Below are positions 7,109-13,594 of a DNA stretch of 13,640 nucleotides, piece after piece (position 1 is the stretch's first letter; every line of letters begins with the position of its first letter). Origin of the DNA: an uncultured Ruminococcus sp. (GTDB lineage: Bacteria; Bacillota; Clostridia; Oscillospirales; Acutalibacteraceae); NCBI GenBank assembly GCA_946414115.1, contig CAMKNF010000037.1, positions 1 to 13,640 on the forward strand, given 5' to 3'. The notes under the pieces are model-generated. The model was not told where the DNA came from. It made no database searches and was given only the letters and a program-made list of their open reading frames with translations. The position numbers and the translations under genes were made by a program.

Positions 7109-8470
7109 TTAGTTTTTCAGTGCCTGCAAGGGTGCGGGGATTCTTCCACCACGCTTGATAAATGTTTCGGGCGAGCCCTGTCTTACAGGCATTACGGGAC
7201 CTCTGCCGAGAAGTCCGCCAAAGTTGAGTTCATCACCGGCTTTCTTTCCGATAGCGGGAATAAGTCTTACGGCTGTTGTCTTGGTGTTGACCATTCCGAT
7301 AGCCGCTTCATCGGCAATAATTGCCGAAATAACCTCGGGAGTAATATCTCCCGGCACAACAATCATATCAAGACCAACAGAGCAAACGGCTGTCATCGAT
7401 TCAAGCTTTGTGATGTCAAGATAACCGTTCTGCGCAGCGTCAATCATACCTGCGTCCTCTGTAACGGGAATGAAAGCACCGCTGAGTCCTCCGACGTGAG
7501 AGGAAGCCATAACGCCGCCCTTCTTGACAGCATCATTGAGCAGTGCAAGAGCGGCGGTTGTGCCGTGACAGCCGCAGACCTCAAGTCCCATTTCTTCAAG
7601 AATATGTGCAACACTGTCGCCGACTGCGGGAGTCGGTGCGAGTGAAAGGTCAACAATACCAAAGGGTACGCAGAGTCTTTTGCTTGCTTCCTGAGCAACA
7701 AGCTGACCCATACGTGTGATTTTAAAGGCGGTTTTCTTTACCATATCGGCAATCTGTGTAATATCCTTGCCTGCACCGCCCTTCGCAAGTGCGGCTCTTA
7801 CAACGCCCGGACCCGATACGCCGACGTTGATTACCGTGTCTGCTTCGCCTACGCCGTGAAATGCACCTGCCATAAACGGGTTATCCTCGGGAGCGTTGCA
7901 GAATACAACGAGCTTTGCCGCACCAATGCAGTTTCTGTCGGCTGTAACCTCAGCCGTCTGCTTTACGATTTTGCCCATCATCTTGACTGCGTCCATATTG
8001 ATACCTGCTTTTGTAGAGCCGATATTTACGGACGAGCATACAAAGTCGGTTTCGCTCAACGCCTGCGGAATGCTCTCAATAAGTGCATAGTCGCCGCTTG
8101 CAAAGCCCTTCTGAACGAGTGCCGAATAGCCGCCTACGAAATTTACGCCAAGCTCCTTTGCCGCTTTGTCGAGCGCATATGCAAACTTTACTACCTTTTT
8201 GCTCTGGCACGGAGCGGCTACCATACCGATAGGAGTAACAGAGATTCTCTTGTTGATAATCGGGATACCGTATTCCTTCTGAATATCCTCGCCTGTTTTT
8301 ACAAGGTCTTTTGCCGAACGGCAGATTTTGTCGTAAACCTTTGTGCAGGCTTTGTCAATATCCTCGTCAATACAGTCAAGAAGCGAAATACCCATAGTAA
8401 TTGTTCTTACGTCAAGGTTTTCGTTGTCTATCATATTTATCGTTTCAAGTATGTCTTTAGTTTCTAACAT
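7109..8470 (-). CDS. PFL family protein (UPF0210, DUF711)
   Basis: Member of the UPF0210/DUF711 (PFL) family, a conserved cytoplasmic protein resembling pyruvate formate-lyase-like folds but with no settled biochemical role. At 453 residues it has the normal family length. Recognisable stretches are the N terminus DILETINMIDNENLDVRTITMGISLLDC, RISVTPIGMVAA near residue 75, the Gly-rich GVSGPGVVRAALAKGGAGKDITQIADMVKKTAFKITR in the middle, and the C-terminal GGLLGRGPVMPV. The ATG at 8470 has AAAGGA upstream. It lies 25 bases after the ACT-domain gene; this pairing is common, and the ACT protein is often viewed as its regulatory partner. The unusual feature here is that it leads directly into the ATPase genes. 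Confidence 0.93.
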   Translation of the reverse strand: MLETKDILETINMIDNENLDVRTITMGISLLDCIDEDIDKACTKVYDKICRSAKDLVKTGEDIQKEYGIPIINKRISVTPIGMVAAPCQSKKVVKFAYALDKAAKELGVNFVGGYSALVQKGFASGDYALIESIPQALSETDFVCSSVNIGSTKAGINMDAVKMMGKIVKQTAEVTADRNCIGAAKLVVFCNAPEDNPFMAGAFHGVGEADTVINVGVSGPGVVRAALAKGGAGKDITQIADMVKKTAFKITRMGQLVAQEASKRLCVPFGIVDLSLAPTPAVGDSVAHILEEMGLEVCGCHGTTAALALLNDAVKKGGVMASSHVGGLSGAFIPVTEDAGMIDAAQNGYLDITKLESMTAVCSVGLDMIVVPGDITPEVISAIIADEAAIGMVNTKTTAVRLIPAIGKKAGDELNFGGLLGRGPVMPVRQGSPETFIKRGGRIPAPLQALKN

Positions 8471-8495
8471 TTTACTATCCTTTCAATCCAATTAA

Positions 8496-8765
8496 TCAAA
8501 TCTTATGCATACTGTTGAAGATGTCTTCGTGCATAATGTGGATTTTGGTGCCGGTAGCTTCTCCTACCTTGTCAAGGTTTTCTTTTATCTGCTCAAAACC
8601 GATGTTTGACTTGTCGATTTCAACAAGCATAACCATTGCAAACATATCCTGAAGAACGCTCTGTGTAACTTCAACAATGTTCACGTCTGCCTGTGCGCAG
8701 GCGTCAGAAACCTTTGCCAGAATGCCAACTGTGTCTTTGCCGATAACTGTAATGATTGCTTTCAT
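8496..8765 (-). CDS. ACT domain-containing protein (UPF0237)
   Basis: An 89-residue stand-alone ACT domain, a small ligand-binding fold that usually senses amino acids. The sequence starts MKAIITVIGKDTVGILAKVSDACAQADVNIVEVTQSV, the typical first strand, Gly-containing loop and first helix of UPF0237 proteins, and continues with FAMVMLVEI. The ATG at 8765 is seven bases after GGGAGG. It is the first gene after the promoter at 8859-8887 and is followed 25 bases later by the UPF0210 gene, its usual neighbour. The ligand is not evident. A Shine-Dalgarno hairpin (8769-8784) may control its translation. Confidence 0.93.
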   Translation of the reverse strand: MKAIITVIGKDTVGILAKVSDACAQADVNIVEVTQSVLQDMFAMVMLVEIDKSNIGFEQIKENLDKVGEATGTKIHIMHEDIFNSMHKI

Positions 8766-8852
8766 AAGATAACCTCCCGGTTATGCAGGATTAATGCTTT
8801 GAACTTGCATAATTCCGCAATAACCTTTTAATAAGTATATAATAATTCATTG
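8766..8852 (-). promoter_or_regulatory. Candidate structured leader with alternative hairpins
   Basis: From the predicted start near 8852, the leader before the ACT gene is about 87 bases. Two pairings are visible on the minus strand. In the first, AUAACC (8784-8779) pairs with GGUUAU (8774-8769) around a GGGA loop, burying the GGGAGG ribosome site. In the second, UUAUGCA (8812-8806) pairs with UGCAUAA (8787-8781). The two share bases 8781-8784, so they cannot form together. This looks like a switch controlling translation, but I recognise no known riboswitch class, and short AT-rich pairings can arise by chance. Confidence 0.35.
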
Positions 8853-8868
8853 TTGTTTATTATATACT
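8834..8868. repeat. Perfect 12-base inverted repeat, candidate operator
   Basis: AGTATATAATAA at 8834-8845 is exactly repeated in reverse complement at 8857-8868, with an 11-base spacer. The right arm covers the minus-strand -10 box and the spacer lies at the predicted transcription start. That position suits a repressor site for the ACT/UPF0210/ATPase operon. The regulator is unknown. Confidence 0.55.
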
Positions 8869-8887
8869 CATTTTTGACTAATGTAAA
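8859..8887 (-). promoter_or_regulatory. Sigma-A-type promoter of the ACT/UPF0210/V-ATPase operon
   Basis: On the minus strand TTTACA (8887-8882) is followed by a 17-base spacer and TATAAT (8864-8859). The expected start is near 8852. No comparably good promoter was seen in the short gaps further down the operon, so this one probably drives all ten genes. Confidence 0.75.
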
Positions 8888-8930
8888 GGCTAAACTTGCA
8901 TAAATTTGATTGTTATGCTATTATTTTTTT

Positions 8931-8936
8931 GGGAGG
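8931..8936 (+). promoter_or_regulatory. Shine-Dalgarno deciding the PHP protein start
   Basis: GGGAGG lies ten bases before the ATG at 8947. An in-frame TTG at 8896 would extend the protein by 17 residues but reads through this site and adds residues upstream of the conserved MKLCDLHMHS start. Confidence 0.85.
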
Positions 8937-8946
8937 TATCGGATTT

Positions 8947-9768
8947 ATGAAACTATGTGACCTGCATATGCATTCGAATAATTCTTTTGATGCAAAAAAC
9001 TCTGTTGACGAAATGTGTGAAAGTGCAATAAAAGGCGGTTTGTACGCAATCGCAATCACTGACCACTGCGAAGCACCGTGGATAAAAGACGGTGAAAACT
9101 GCGAATACGGGAGCTTTGACAGACTTATCCCGAAGTCAATTGCAGAAACCCTGTCAGCAAAGGAAAAATACGCAGACAAATTAAAGGTGTTGTGCGGAAT
9201 AGAGCTTGGCGAACCGATGCACGATAAGGACTGTACCGAAAGGGCGTTAGCCTACGGCGCAAGCGACTTTACACTCGCCTCTGTGCATAATCTGAGGGGT
9301 ATGGAGGACTTCTATTTTATCGACTGGACGAAGGTGAACGTTGATGAAATTTTGAAGCTATACTTTGCCGAACTTGCAGAAACGGCAGAATTTAAATATT
9401 TTGACAGCCTTGCTCACCTTACATATCCTCTGCGTTACATCAAGGCAAAAACAGGAAAAACTCCCGACCTTTCAGTATTTTATGAAGATATTGACAATAT
9501 ATTTAAAATTCTGATAAAGAATAATAAAGCGCTCGAAATAAACGTTTCGGGATTGTTTAAGGAATTAAAAACAACTCTGCCCGATGAATCGCTTGTAAGA
9601 CGTTTCAGAGAACTCGGCGGAAAATATATAACGCTCGGAACAGACTCGCACAGCGTTGATTTTGTCGGAAAAGGCATAAAAGAGGGAATAGAGGTAGCAA
9701 GAAAAGCAGGCTTTACTCACTATACTATTTACGAAAACCATAAGCCGATACAAATTTCGATTGAGTGA
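8947..9768 (+). CDS. PHP-domain phosphoesterase, histidinol-phosphatase (HisJ/HisK) family
   Basis: A 273-residue PHP metal-dependent phosphoesterase, the normal length for histidinol-phosphatases of this family, which remove phosphate from L-histidinol phosphate in histidine synthesis. The metal-binding set is intact: His7 and His9 in DLHMHS, His40 in ITDHCE, Glu86 in GIELGE, His114 in ASVHN, His157 in LAHLTYP, and Asp233/His235 in GTDSHS. The product probably acts in the cytoplasm, as no signal peptide is visible. It is transcribed alone, away from the ATPase operon, with no his genes nearby, so substrate assignment rests on family alone. The ATG at 8947 matches the conserved start. A hairpin terminator follows at 9804-9834. 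Confidence 0.85.
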   Translation: MKLCDLHMHSNNSFDAKNSVDEMCESAIKGGLYAIAITDHCEAPWIKDGENCEYGSFDRLIPKSIAETLSAKEKYADKLKVLCGIELGEPMHDKDCTERALAYGASDFTLASVHNLRGMEDFYFIDWTKVNVDEILKLYFAELAETAEFKYFDSLAHLTYPLRYIKAKTGKTPDLSVFYEDIDNIFKILIKNNKALEINVSGLFKELKTTLPDESLVRRFRELGGKYITLGTDSHSVDFVGKGIKEGIEVARKAGFTHYTIYENHKPIQISIE

Positions 9769-9803
9769 TTTTATTGTTTCGTAATAATGTATTGTAAAAA
9801 ACA

Positions 9804-9834
9804 AACGAGGCTTCCGTATCTTGGAAGCCTCGTT
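9804..9834. terminator. Bidirectional rho-independent terminator
   Basis: AACGAGGCTTCC (9804-9815) and GGAAGCCTCGTT (9823-9834) form a perfect 12-base-pair stem with a seven-base loop. The U-tract is TGTTTTTT on the minus strand (for the GalU gene ending at 9861) and GCTTTTG on the plus strand (for the PHP gene ending at 9768). It sits between convergent genes and is stronger in the minus direction. Confidence 0.9.
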
Positions 9835-9860
9835 GCTTTTGTAAAAATAAAATATGTAAT

Positions 9861-10733
9861 TTATAAAGTTTTTGCGATTTCTTTTATGTATTCTCTGAGT
9901 TGGTCTTTGGTTTCGGGGTGTTCAAGACCTACTTCAATCTGCGCCTGCAAAATTCCGAACTTGTTTCCCATATCGTAACGCTTGCCCTCAAATTCAACTG
10001 CGGTCATACCCTTTGTAACTGCAATTTCACGCATTGCGTCGGTAAGCTGAATTTCACCGCCTGCACCCGGCTTTGTACGCTCAAGAATTTCAAAAATCTC
10101 GGCAGGAAGTACGCATCTGTCAAGGATTGAGTATAACGAAAGTACTTCTTCCTTTGTCTGCGGCTTTTCCTTCATATCTGTGCATTTGAATACATTGTCG
10201 TGCAGATTTTCAACTTTTAGCGAGCCATACTTGTGAATGTCCTTTTCGGGCACAAGCTTAACGCCAACAACGCCCTCGCCGTACTCACCGTAGCAATCGA
10301 TAAGCTGCTTGATTGCAGGAGTTTTGCTGACGATAACGCCGTCACCGTACATAACCGCAAAAGGCTCGTTGCCGACAAATGACTTTGCTTTAAGTACTGC
10401 GTGGCCAAGTCCTTTCATCTCTTTTTGTCTGATAAAGGTGATGTTTGCAAGGCTTGAAATTGCTCTTACGGTTTCAAGAAATTCCGTTTTGCCGCTCTTT
10501 TCAAGCAGTGCTTCAAGCTCGGGTGATGCGTCAAAATGGTCCTCAATCAGTCCCTTTCCTCTGTTGGTGATAATGAGAATATCCGTGATTCCCGCAGCAA
10601 CTGCCTCTTCAACAATGTACTGAATTGTAGGCTTGTCAACAATGGGAAACATTTCCTTAGGCATATTTTTGGTTGCAGGAAGAACTCTTGTTCCTAATCC
10701 TGCCGCAGGAATAACTGCTTTGGTAATTTTCAT
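9861..10733 (-). CDS. galU: UTP-glucose-1-phosphate uridylyltransferase (GalU family)
   Basis: Nucleotidyltransferase that makes UDP-glucose from UTP and glucose-1-phosphate for surface polysaccharides and glycolipids, acting in the cytoplasm. The 290-residue protein has the family length, the signature VIPAAGLGTRVLPATKNMPKEMFPIVDKPTIQYIVEEA (residues 7-44), EKP near 189-191, and GGEIQLTDA (225-233). Two conserved places differ. The usual Asp-Asp motif reads YGDG (129-132). The usual APSNLA..GRY segment before the C-terminal part reads VLSLYSILDRC (about 197-207). The family is clear; the exact sugar specificity is less so. The ATG at 10733 follows GGAGG. It lies 28 bases after the RING/DUF2628 gene, probably in one operon, and ends at the bidirectional terminator. 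Confidence 0.88.
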   Translation of the reverse strand: MKITKAVIPAAGLGTRVLPATKNMPKEMFPIVDKPTIQYIVEEAVAAGITDILIITNRGKGLIEDHFDASPELEALLEKSGKTEFLETVRAISSLANITFIRQKEMKGLGHAVLKAKSFVGNEPFAVMYGDGVIVSKTPAIKQLIDCYGEYGEGVVGVKLVPEKDIHKYGSLKVENLHDNVFKCTDMKEKPQTKEEVLSLYSILDRCVLPAEIFEILERTKPGAGGEIQLTDAMREIAVTKGMTAVEFEGKRYDMGNKFGILQAQIEVGLEHPETKDQLREYIKEIAKTL

Positions 10734-10761
10734 TTCAGTCCTCCGAAAATAATAGTAGTTG

Positions 10762-11787
10762 TTAAAAACTTATGAACAGCGGAATGTAGGAAACAATCAC
10801 ATATGCAGCTTCAAAGCATACTGCAAGTGCGAGGTTAACTCCTCCGCAGCTTTCAAGCTCCTTGTTGATGTTTGGCGAGTCAACATTTGACTTGATAAGG
10901 TTGATTTTCTTTGTACAGTGTTTGTAGTAAGTTCGGTTTGCCGTCAGACCGCAAACGAACATAATAACCAGCTTTGCAAGACTCAGAATGTAGGGCGAAT
11001 ACATAAAGATAATTTCATTCATTGAAAATTCCGACGAAAGCGAAAAAGAATAAAACATCTGTGTACCGTTCTGCATATTCAGAAGGCTGTTAATAAGCTC
11101 CTGATATTCCGGTGTAAGCTGAATAAATGTTTCACCGACGGTAAGTCCGATTACAAGTAAGGAAACTATAATTCCTATAACAATCATTTTTCTGTAAAGG
11201 AAATAAACTCCTGAAAACAGAAAAGCCGCAAAGTTGAATTTTGAACTGCCGAAATTCTTGATTCGGTTGAACACAATCATAAAATACGGAGTGTTCTTGC
11301 CAACGAATTTTGACATTTCTCCTGCCGTTACATTATCGGCAATCGGCTGTTCGCTGTCAATCCCTGCCATCGGGTCGAACGGAATCCCTGCTCCGCCGAA
11401 GCCGAACGGGGGCATTCCCTGACCGAACGGCTGACCGTTATTGCCGTTTTGAGGGTTTTGCGTATTCTGATTGTTGTTCTGCGTTCTGTCCTGCTCATTG
11501 AGCGGAAAACCGCAGTTCCGGCAGTAAAACGTGGCTTTGTCATTTTCAAAACCGCATTTTTTACAGGTTATTGTACTGTCATCGGAGTTGTCCGAACCGC
11601 CATTATTTTCACTGTATGTTTCTTCAAAGGAAAAATCCTCTGAATGCTTGTCCTCATAAAAGCAATGTCCGTTATTTTCATAACATTCACGGTGATGCGG
11701 AGCACCGCATTCGGGGCACACAACAATGTCGTCACCGCTTTTGAATTGTTCATTGCATACGGGGCATTTGTATTGAGTAAATTCCAT
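10762..11787 (-). CDS. RING-finger/zinc-ribbon membrane protein with DUF2628 domain
   Basis: A 341-residue membrane protein of unknown function. Residues 8-42 form a prokaryotic RING-like zinc module (Cys8, Cys11, Cys24, Cys27, His31/His32, Cys35, Cys42). A four-cysteine zinc ribbon follows (Cys75, Cys78, Cys89, Cys92), then a flexible Asn/Gln/Gly/Pro-rich linker (about 100-140). The C-terminal part has the DUF2628 pattern FNRIKNFGSSKFNFAAFLFSGVYFLYRKM (173-201) with three or four hydrophobic helices. No signal peptide is seen, so the zinc modules probably face the cytoplasm. The ATG at 11787 is five bases after GGAGG. It shares a promoter with galU, which hints at an envelope role, but that is inference. 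Protein or ligand binding by the zinc modules is plausible; ubiquitin-type activity should not be assumed. Confidence 0.85.
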   Translation of the reverse strand: MEFTQYKCPVCNEQFKSGDDIVVCPECGAPHHRECYENNGHCFYEDKHSEDFSFEETYSENNGGSDNSDDSTITCKKCGFENDKATFYCRNCGFPLNEQDRTQNNNQNTQNPQNGNNGQPFGQGMPPFGFGGAGIPFDPMAGIDSEQPIADNVTAGEMSKFVGKNTPYFMIVFNRIKNFGSSKFNFAAFLFSGVYFLYRKMIVIGIIVSLLVIGLTVGETFIQLTPEYQELINSLLNMQNGTQMFYSFSLSSEFSMNEIIFMYSPYILSLAKLVIMFVCGLTANRTYYKHCTKKINLIKSNVDSPNINKELESCGGVNLALAVCFEAAYVIVSYIPLFISF

Positions 11788-11817
11788 AATTTCCTCCGTA
11801 TATTCTTTTACAAGTTA

Positions 11818-11846
11818 ATTATAACAAATAAAAACTATAAATGCAA
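11818..11846 (-). promoter_or_regulatory. Promoter of the RING/DUF2628-galU operon
   Basis: On the minus strand TTGCAT (11846-11841) is separated by 17 bases from a perfect TATAAT (11823-11818). The predicted start is near 11811, giving a leader of about 24 bases. It is arranged back-to-back with the prfB promoter. Confidence 0.65.
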
Positions 11847-11872
11847 CAATAATAATTTATTTAAAATATAAG

Positions 11873-11901
11873 TTTACATTTCTGCGTAAATTTGGTATAA
11901 T
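11873..11901 (+). promoter_or_regulatory. Promoter of prfB
   Basis: TTTACA (11873-11878), a 17-base spacer and TATAAT (11896-11901) with a TGG extended -10 just upstream. The start is expected near 11908, giving a leader of about 53 bases. Its -35 box is 26 bases from the divergent minus-strand -35 box. Confidence 0.8.
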
Positions 11902-11946
11902 AACAAATTGTGATAAGATAATTTAAAATGAAAATATATATCAAAG

Positions 11947-11951
11947 AAAGG
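11947..11951 (+). promoter_or_regulatory. Shine-Dalgarno deciding the prfB start
   Basis: AAAGG lies nine bases before the ATG at 11961. An earlier in-frame ATG at 11928 lacks a Shine-Dalgarno and would add 11 residues not expected in release factor 2. Confidence 0.75.
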
Positions 11952-11960
11952 TATGTGTTT

Positions 11961-13079
11961 ATGGTACAGTTTGAAGAATTGCTGCTCGGACTTCAGGCGT
12001 TAAAGCCTGAAATTGACGATTTGTCCGACGCTCTCGGAATGAAGGGAATGCTGTCCGAAATTCAGCAGCTTGAGCTTAAGGCTACCGAGCCGGGCTTCTG
12101 GGACGACGTTGAAAAGTCGCAGAAGGTTTTGCAGAGAACAGGCGCACTCAAAGGCAAGGTCGAGGCATACGAAGGTCTTGTTGCAAAATACGAGGACACC
12201 GTTGCGCTGATTGAGCTTGCAAATGAGGAAGAGGACTTGTCACTTCTTGAAGAAGCCGAAAGCGAAGTAAACGCAGTTAAGGAAAGCCTTGAAAAGCAGA
12301 GATTACAGACCTTGCTGACAGGCGAATACGATAAAAATAACGCAATTCTCACCTTCCACGCAGGCTCGGGCGGAACGGAAGCTCAGGACTGGGCGGAAAT
12401 GCTCTACAGAATGTACACACGCTGGGCAGAGGCTCACGGCTTCAAGGTCAAAGAGGTTGACTACCTTGACGGCGACGAGGCAGGACTTAAGAGTGCAGTT
12501 CTACTTATAGAGGGCGAAAACGCATACGGTTATCTCAAAAGCGAAGCAGGCGTTCACCGCCTTGTGCGTGTATCTCCGTTTGACTCGGCAGGCAGACGCC
12601 ATACGAGCTTTTCATCATTAGAGGTTATGCCCGAAATGGACGACGATATTCAGGTTAATATCGCACCCGAGGATATTAAAATGGATGTTTACCGTGCAAG
12701 CGGCGCAGGCGGACAGAAGGTAAACAAAACCTCATCTGCCGTTCGTCTTACTCATATTCCGACAGGTATTGTTGTTGCAAGTCAGGTTGAGCGAAGCCAG
12801 TATCAGAACCGTGATGTTGCAATGAAAATGCTTATTTCAAAGCTCGTTGAAATCAAGGAGCGTGAGCACCTTGAGAAAATCGAGGACATCAAGGGTGTTC
12901 AGAAGGAAATTACATGGGGTTCGCAGATTCGAAGCTACGTGTTTATGCCATACACAATGGTAAAGGACCACAGAACAGGCTTTGAAACAGGTAACATTCA
13001 GGGCGTTATGGACGGCGACCTTGACGGATTTATCAATGCATACTTAAAATGTGCAAGCCTTGGAACCTTGCAGAAATAA
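11961..13079 (+). CDS. prfB: Peptide chain release factor 2 (RF2)
   Basis: Class I release factor that recognises UGA and UAA stop codons and triggers hydrolysis of peptidyl-tRNA on the ribosome. The 372-residue protein has the stop-codon-reading tripeptide Ser-Pro-Phe at 205-207 and the catalytic GGQ at 250-252, the same numbering as I recall for E. coli RF2. It also has the RF2-type stretches AGSGGTEAQDWAEML, GVHRLVRVSPFDSAGRRHTSF and WGSQIRSYV. The frame is open from the ATG throughout. The position of the usual programmed frameshift (codons 25-26) reads CTC GGA, so the autoregulatory UGA is absent. It has its own promoter and is followed 16 bases later by the phosphoglycerate mutase-like gene, probably co-transcribed. 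Confidence 0.97.
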   Translation: MVQFEELLLGLQALKPEIDDLSDALGMKGMLSEIQQLELKATEPGFWDDVEKSQKVLQRTGALKGKVEAYEGLVAKYEDTVALIELANEEEDLSLLEEAESEVNAVKESLEKQRLQTLLTGEYDKNNAILTFHAGSGGTEAQDWAEMLYRMYTRWAEAHGFKVKEVDYLDGDEAGLKSAVLLIEGENAYGYLKSEAGVHRLVRVSPFDSAGRRHTSFSSLEVMPEMDDDIQVNIAPEDIKMDVYRASGAGGQKVNKTSSAVRLTHIPTGIVVASQVERSQYQNRDVAMKMLISKLVEIKEREHLEKIEDIKGVQKEITWGSQIRSYVFMPYTMVKDHRTGFETGNIQGVMDGDLDGFINAYLKCASLGTLQK

Positions 13080-13095
13080 TAAAGGGGTAATACTG

Positions 13096-13594
13096 ATGAA
13101 ATATTTTGTAATGCTTTGTGACGGAATGGCTGACGAGCCTGTTGAAGCGCTCGGCAATAAAACTCCTATGGAAAAGGCGGTAAAGCCTTGTATGGACAAC
13201 CTTGCCGCAAAAGGTGAAGTGGGAATGGTAAAGACTGTTGCAGAGGGCTTAAAGCCAGGCAGTGACGTTGCTAACCTTTCCGTTCTCGGATATGAGCCTG
13301 CAATCTACTACAGCGGACGTTCTCCGCTTGAGGCGGCAAGCATCGGAATAGATTTAAAGGACACTGACGTTACTTTAAGATGCAACCTTGTAACGCTTTC
13401 CGACGAGGAGAATTACGAAGATAAAACAATGGTTGACTACTGTGGCGGAGATATTTCAACGCAGGAAGCAAAGATTTTAATAGATTACATTCAGGAAAAG
13501 CTCGGCGATGATACTTTCAAATTCTATTCGGGCGTTTCATACCGTCATTGTCTTGTGTGGAGCAACGGCAATCCCCACCCGGGCGAGCTTACAC
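13096..13594 (+). CDS. apgM: Cofactor-independent phosphoglycerate mutase, archaeal type / proposed homoserine kinase (truncated by window edge)
   Basis: N-terminal 166 residues of an alkaline-phosphatase-superfamily protein expected to reach about 400. Visible are the metal-binding start MLCDGMAD (Asp9) and the nucleophile region GLKPGSDVANLSVLGYEP with Ser56, followed by YYSGRSPLEAASIGI, all typical of the ApgM/TIGR00306-like family. Members either interconvert 2- and 3-phosphoglycerate or, in a clostridial subgroup, have been proposed to be homoserine kinases. The fragment does not let me choose. The ATG at 13096 is eight bases after AAAGGGG. The frame continues into the adapter (tail QIGRASCRERV, stop at 13627-13629), which is artificial. 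Confidence 0.88.

Noticed and set aside
7106..8467. Long plus-strand open frames opposite the UPF0210 gene (7106-7645 and 7856-8467)
   Set aside because: They are antisense to a clearly conserved family member, have no recognisable motifs, and arise from codon bias of the real gene.
8874..8904. Plus-strand promoter TTGACT with CATAAA for the PHP gene
   Set aside because: The -35 is good, but the -10 matches only four of six positions at a 19-base spacing; too weak to annotate, although some promoter must lie in this region.
8896..8946. Longer PHP protein starting at TTG 8896
   Set aside because: It reads through the GGGAGG site at 8931 and adds 17 residues before the conserved MKLCDLHMHS start.
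9804..9834. Palindromic repeat or attachment site between convergent genes
   Set aside because: A GC-rich 12-base-pair stem with T-tracts on both sides between two gene ends is best explained as a bidirectional terminator.
11928..11960. Longer RF2 starting at ATG 11928
   Set aside because: No Shine-Dalgarno precedes it, and starting at 11961 puts SPF and GGQ at the standard RF2 numbering.
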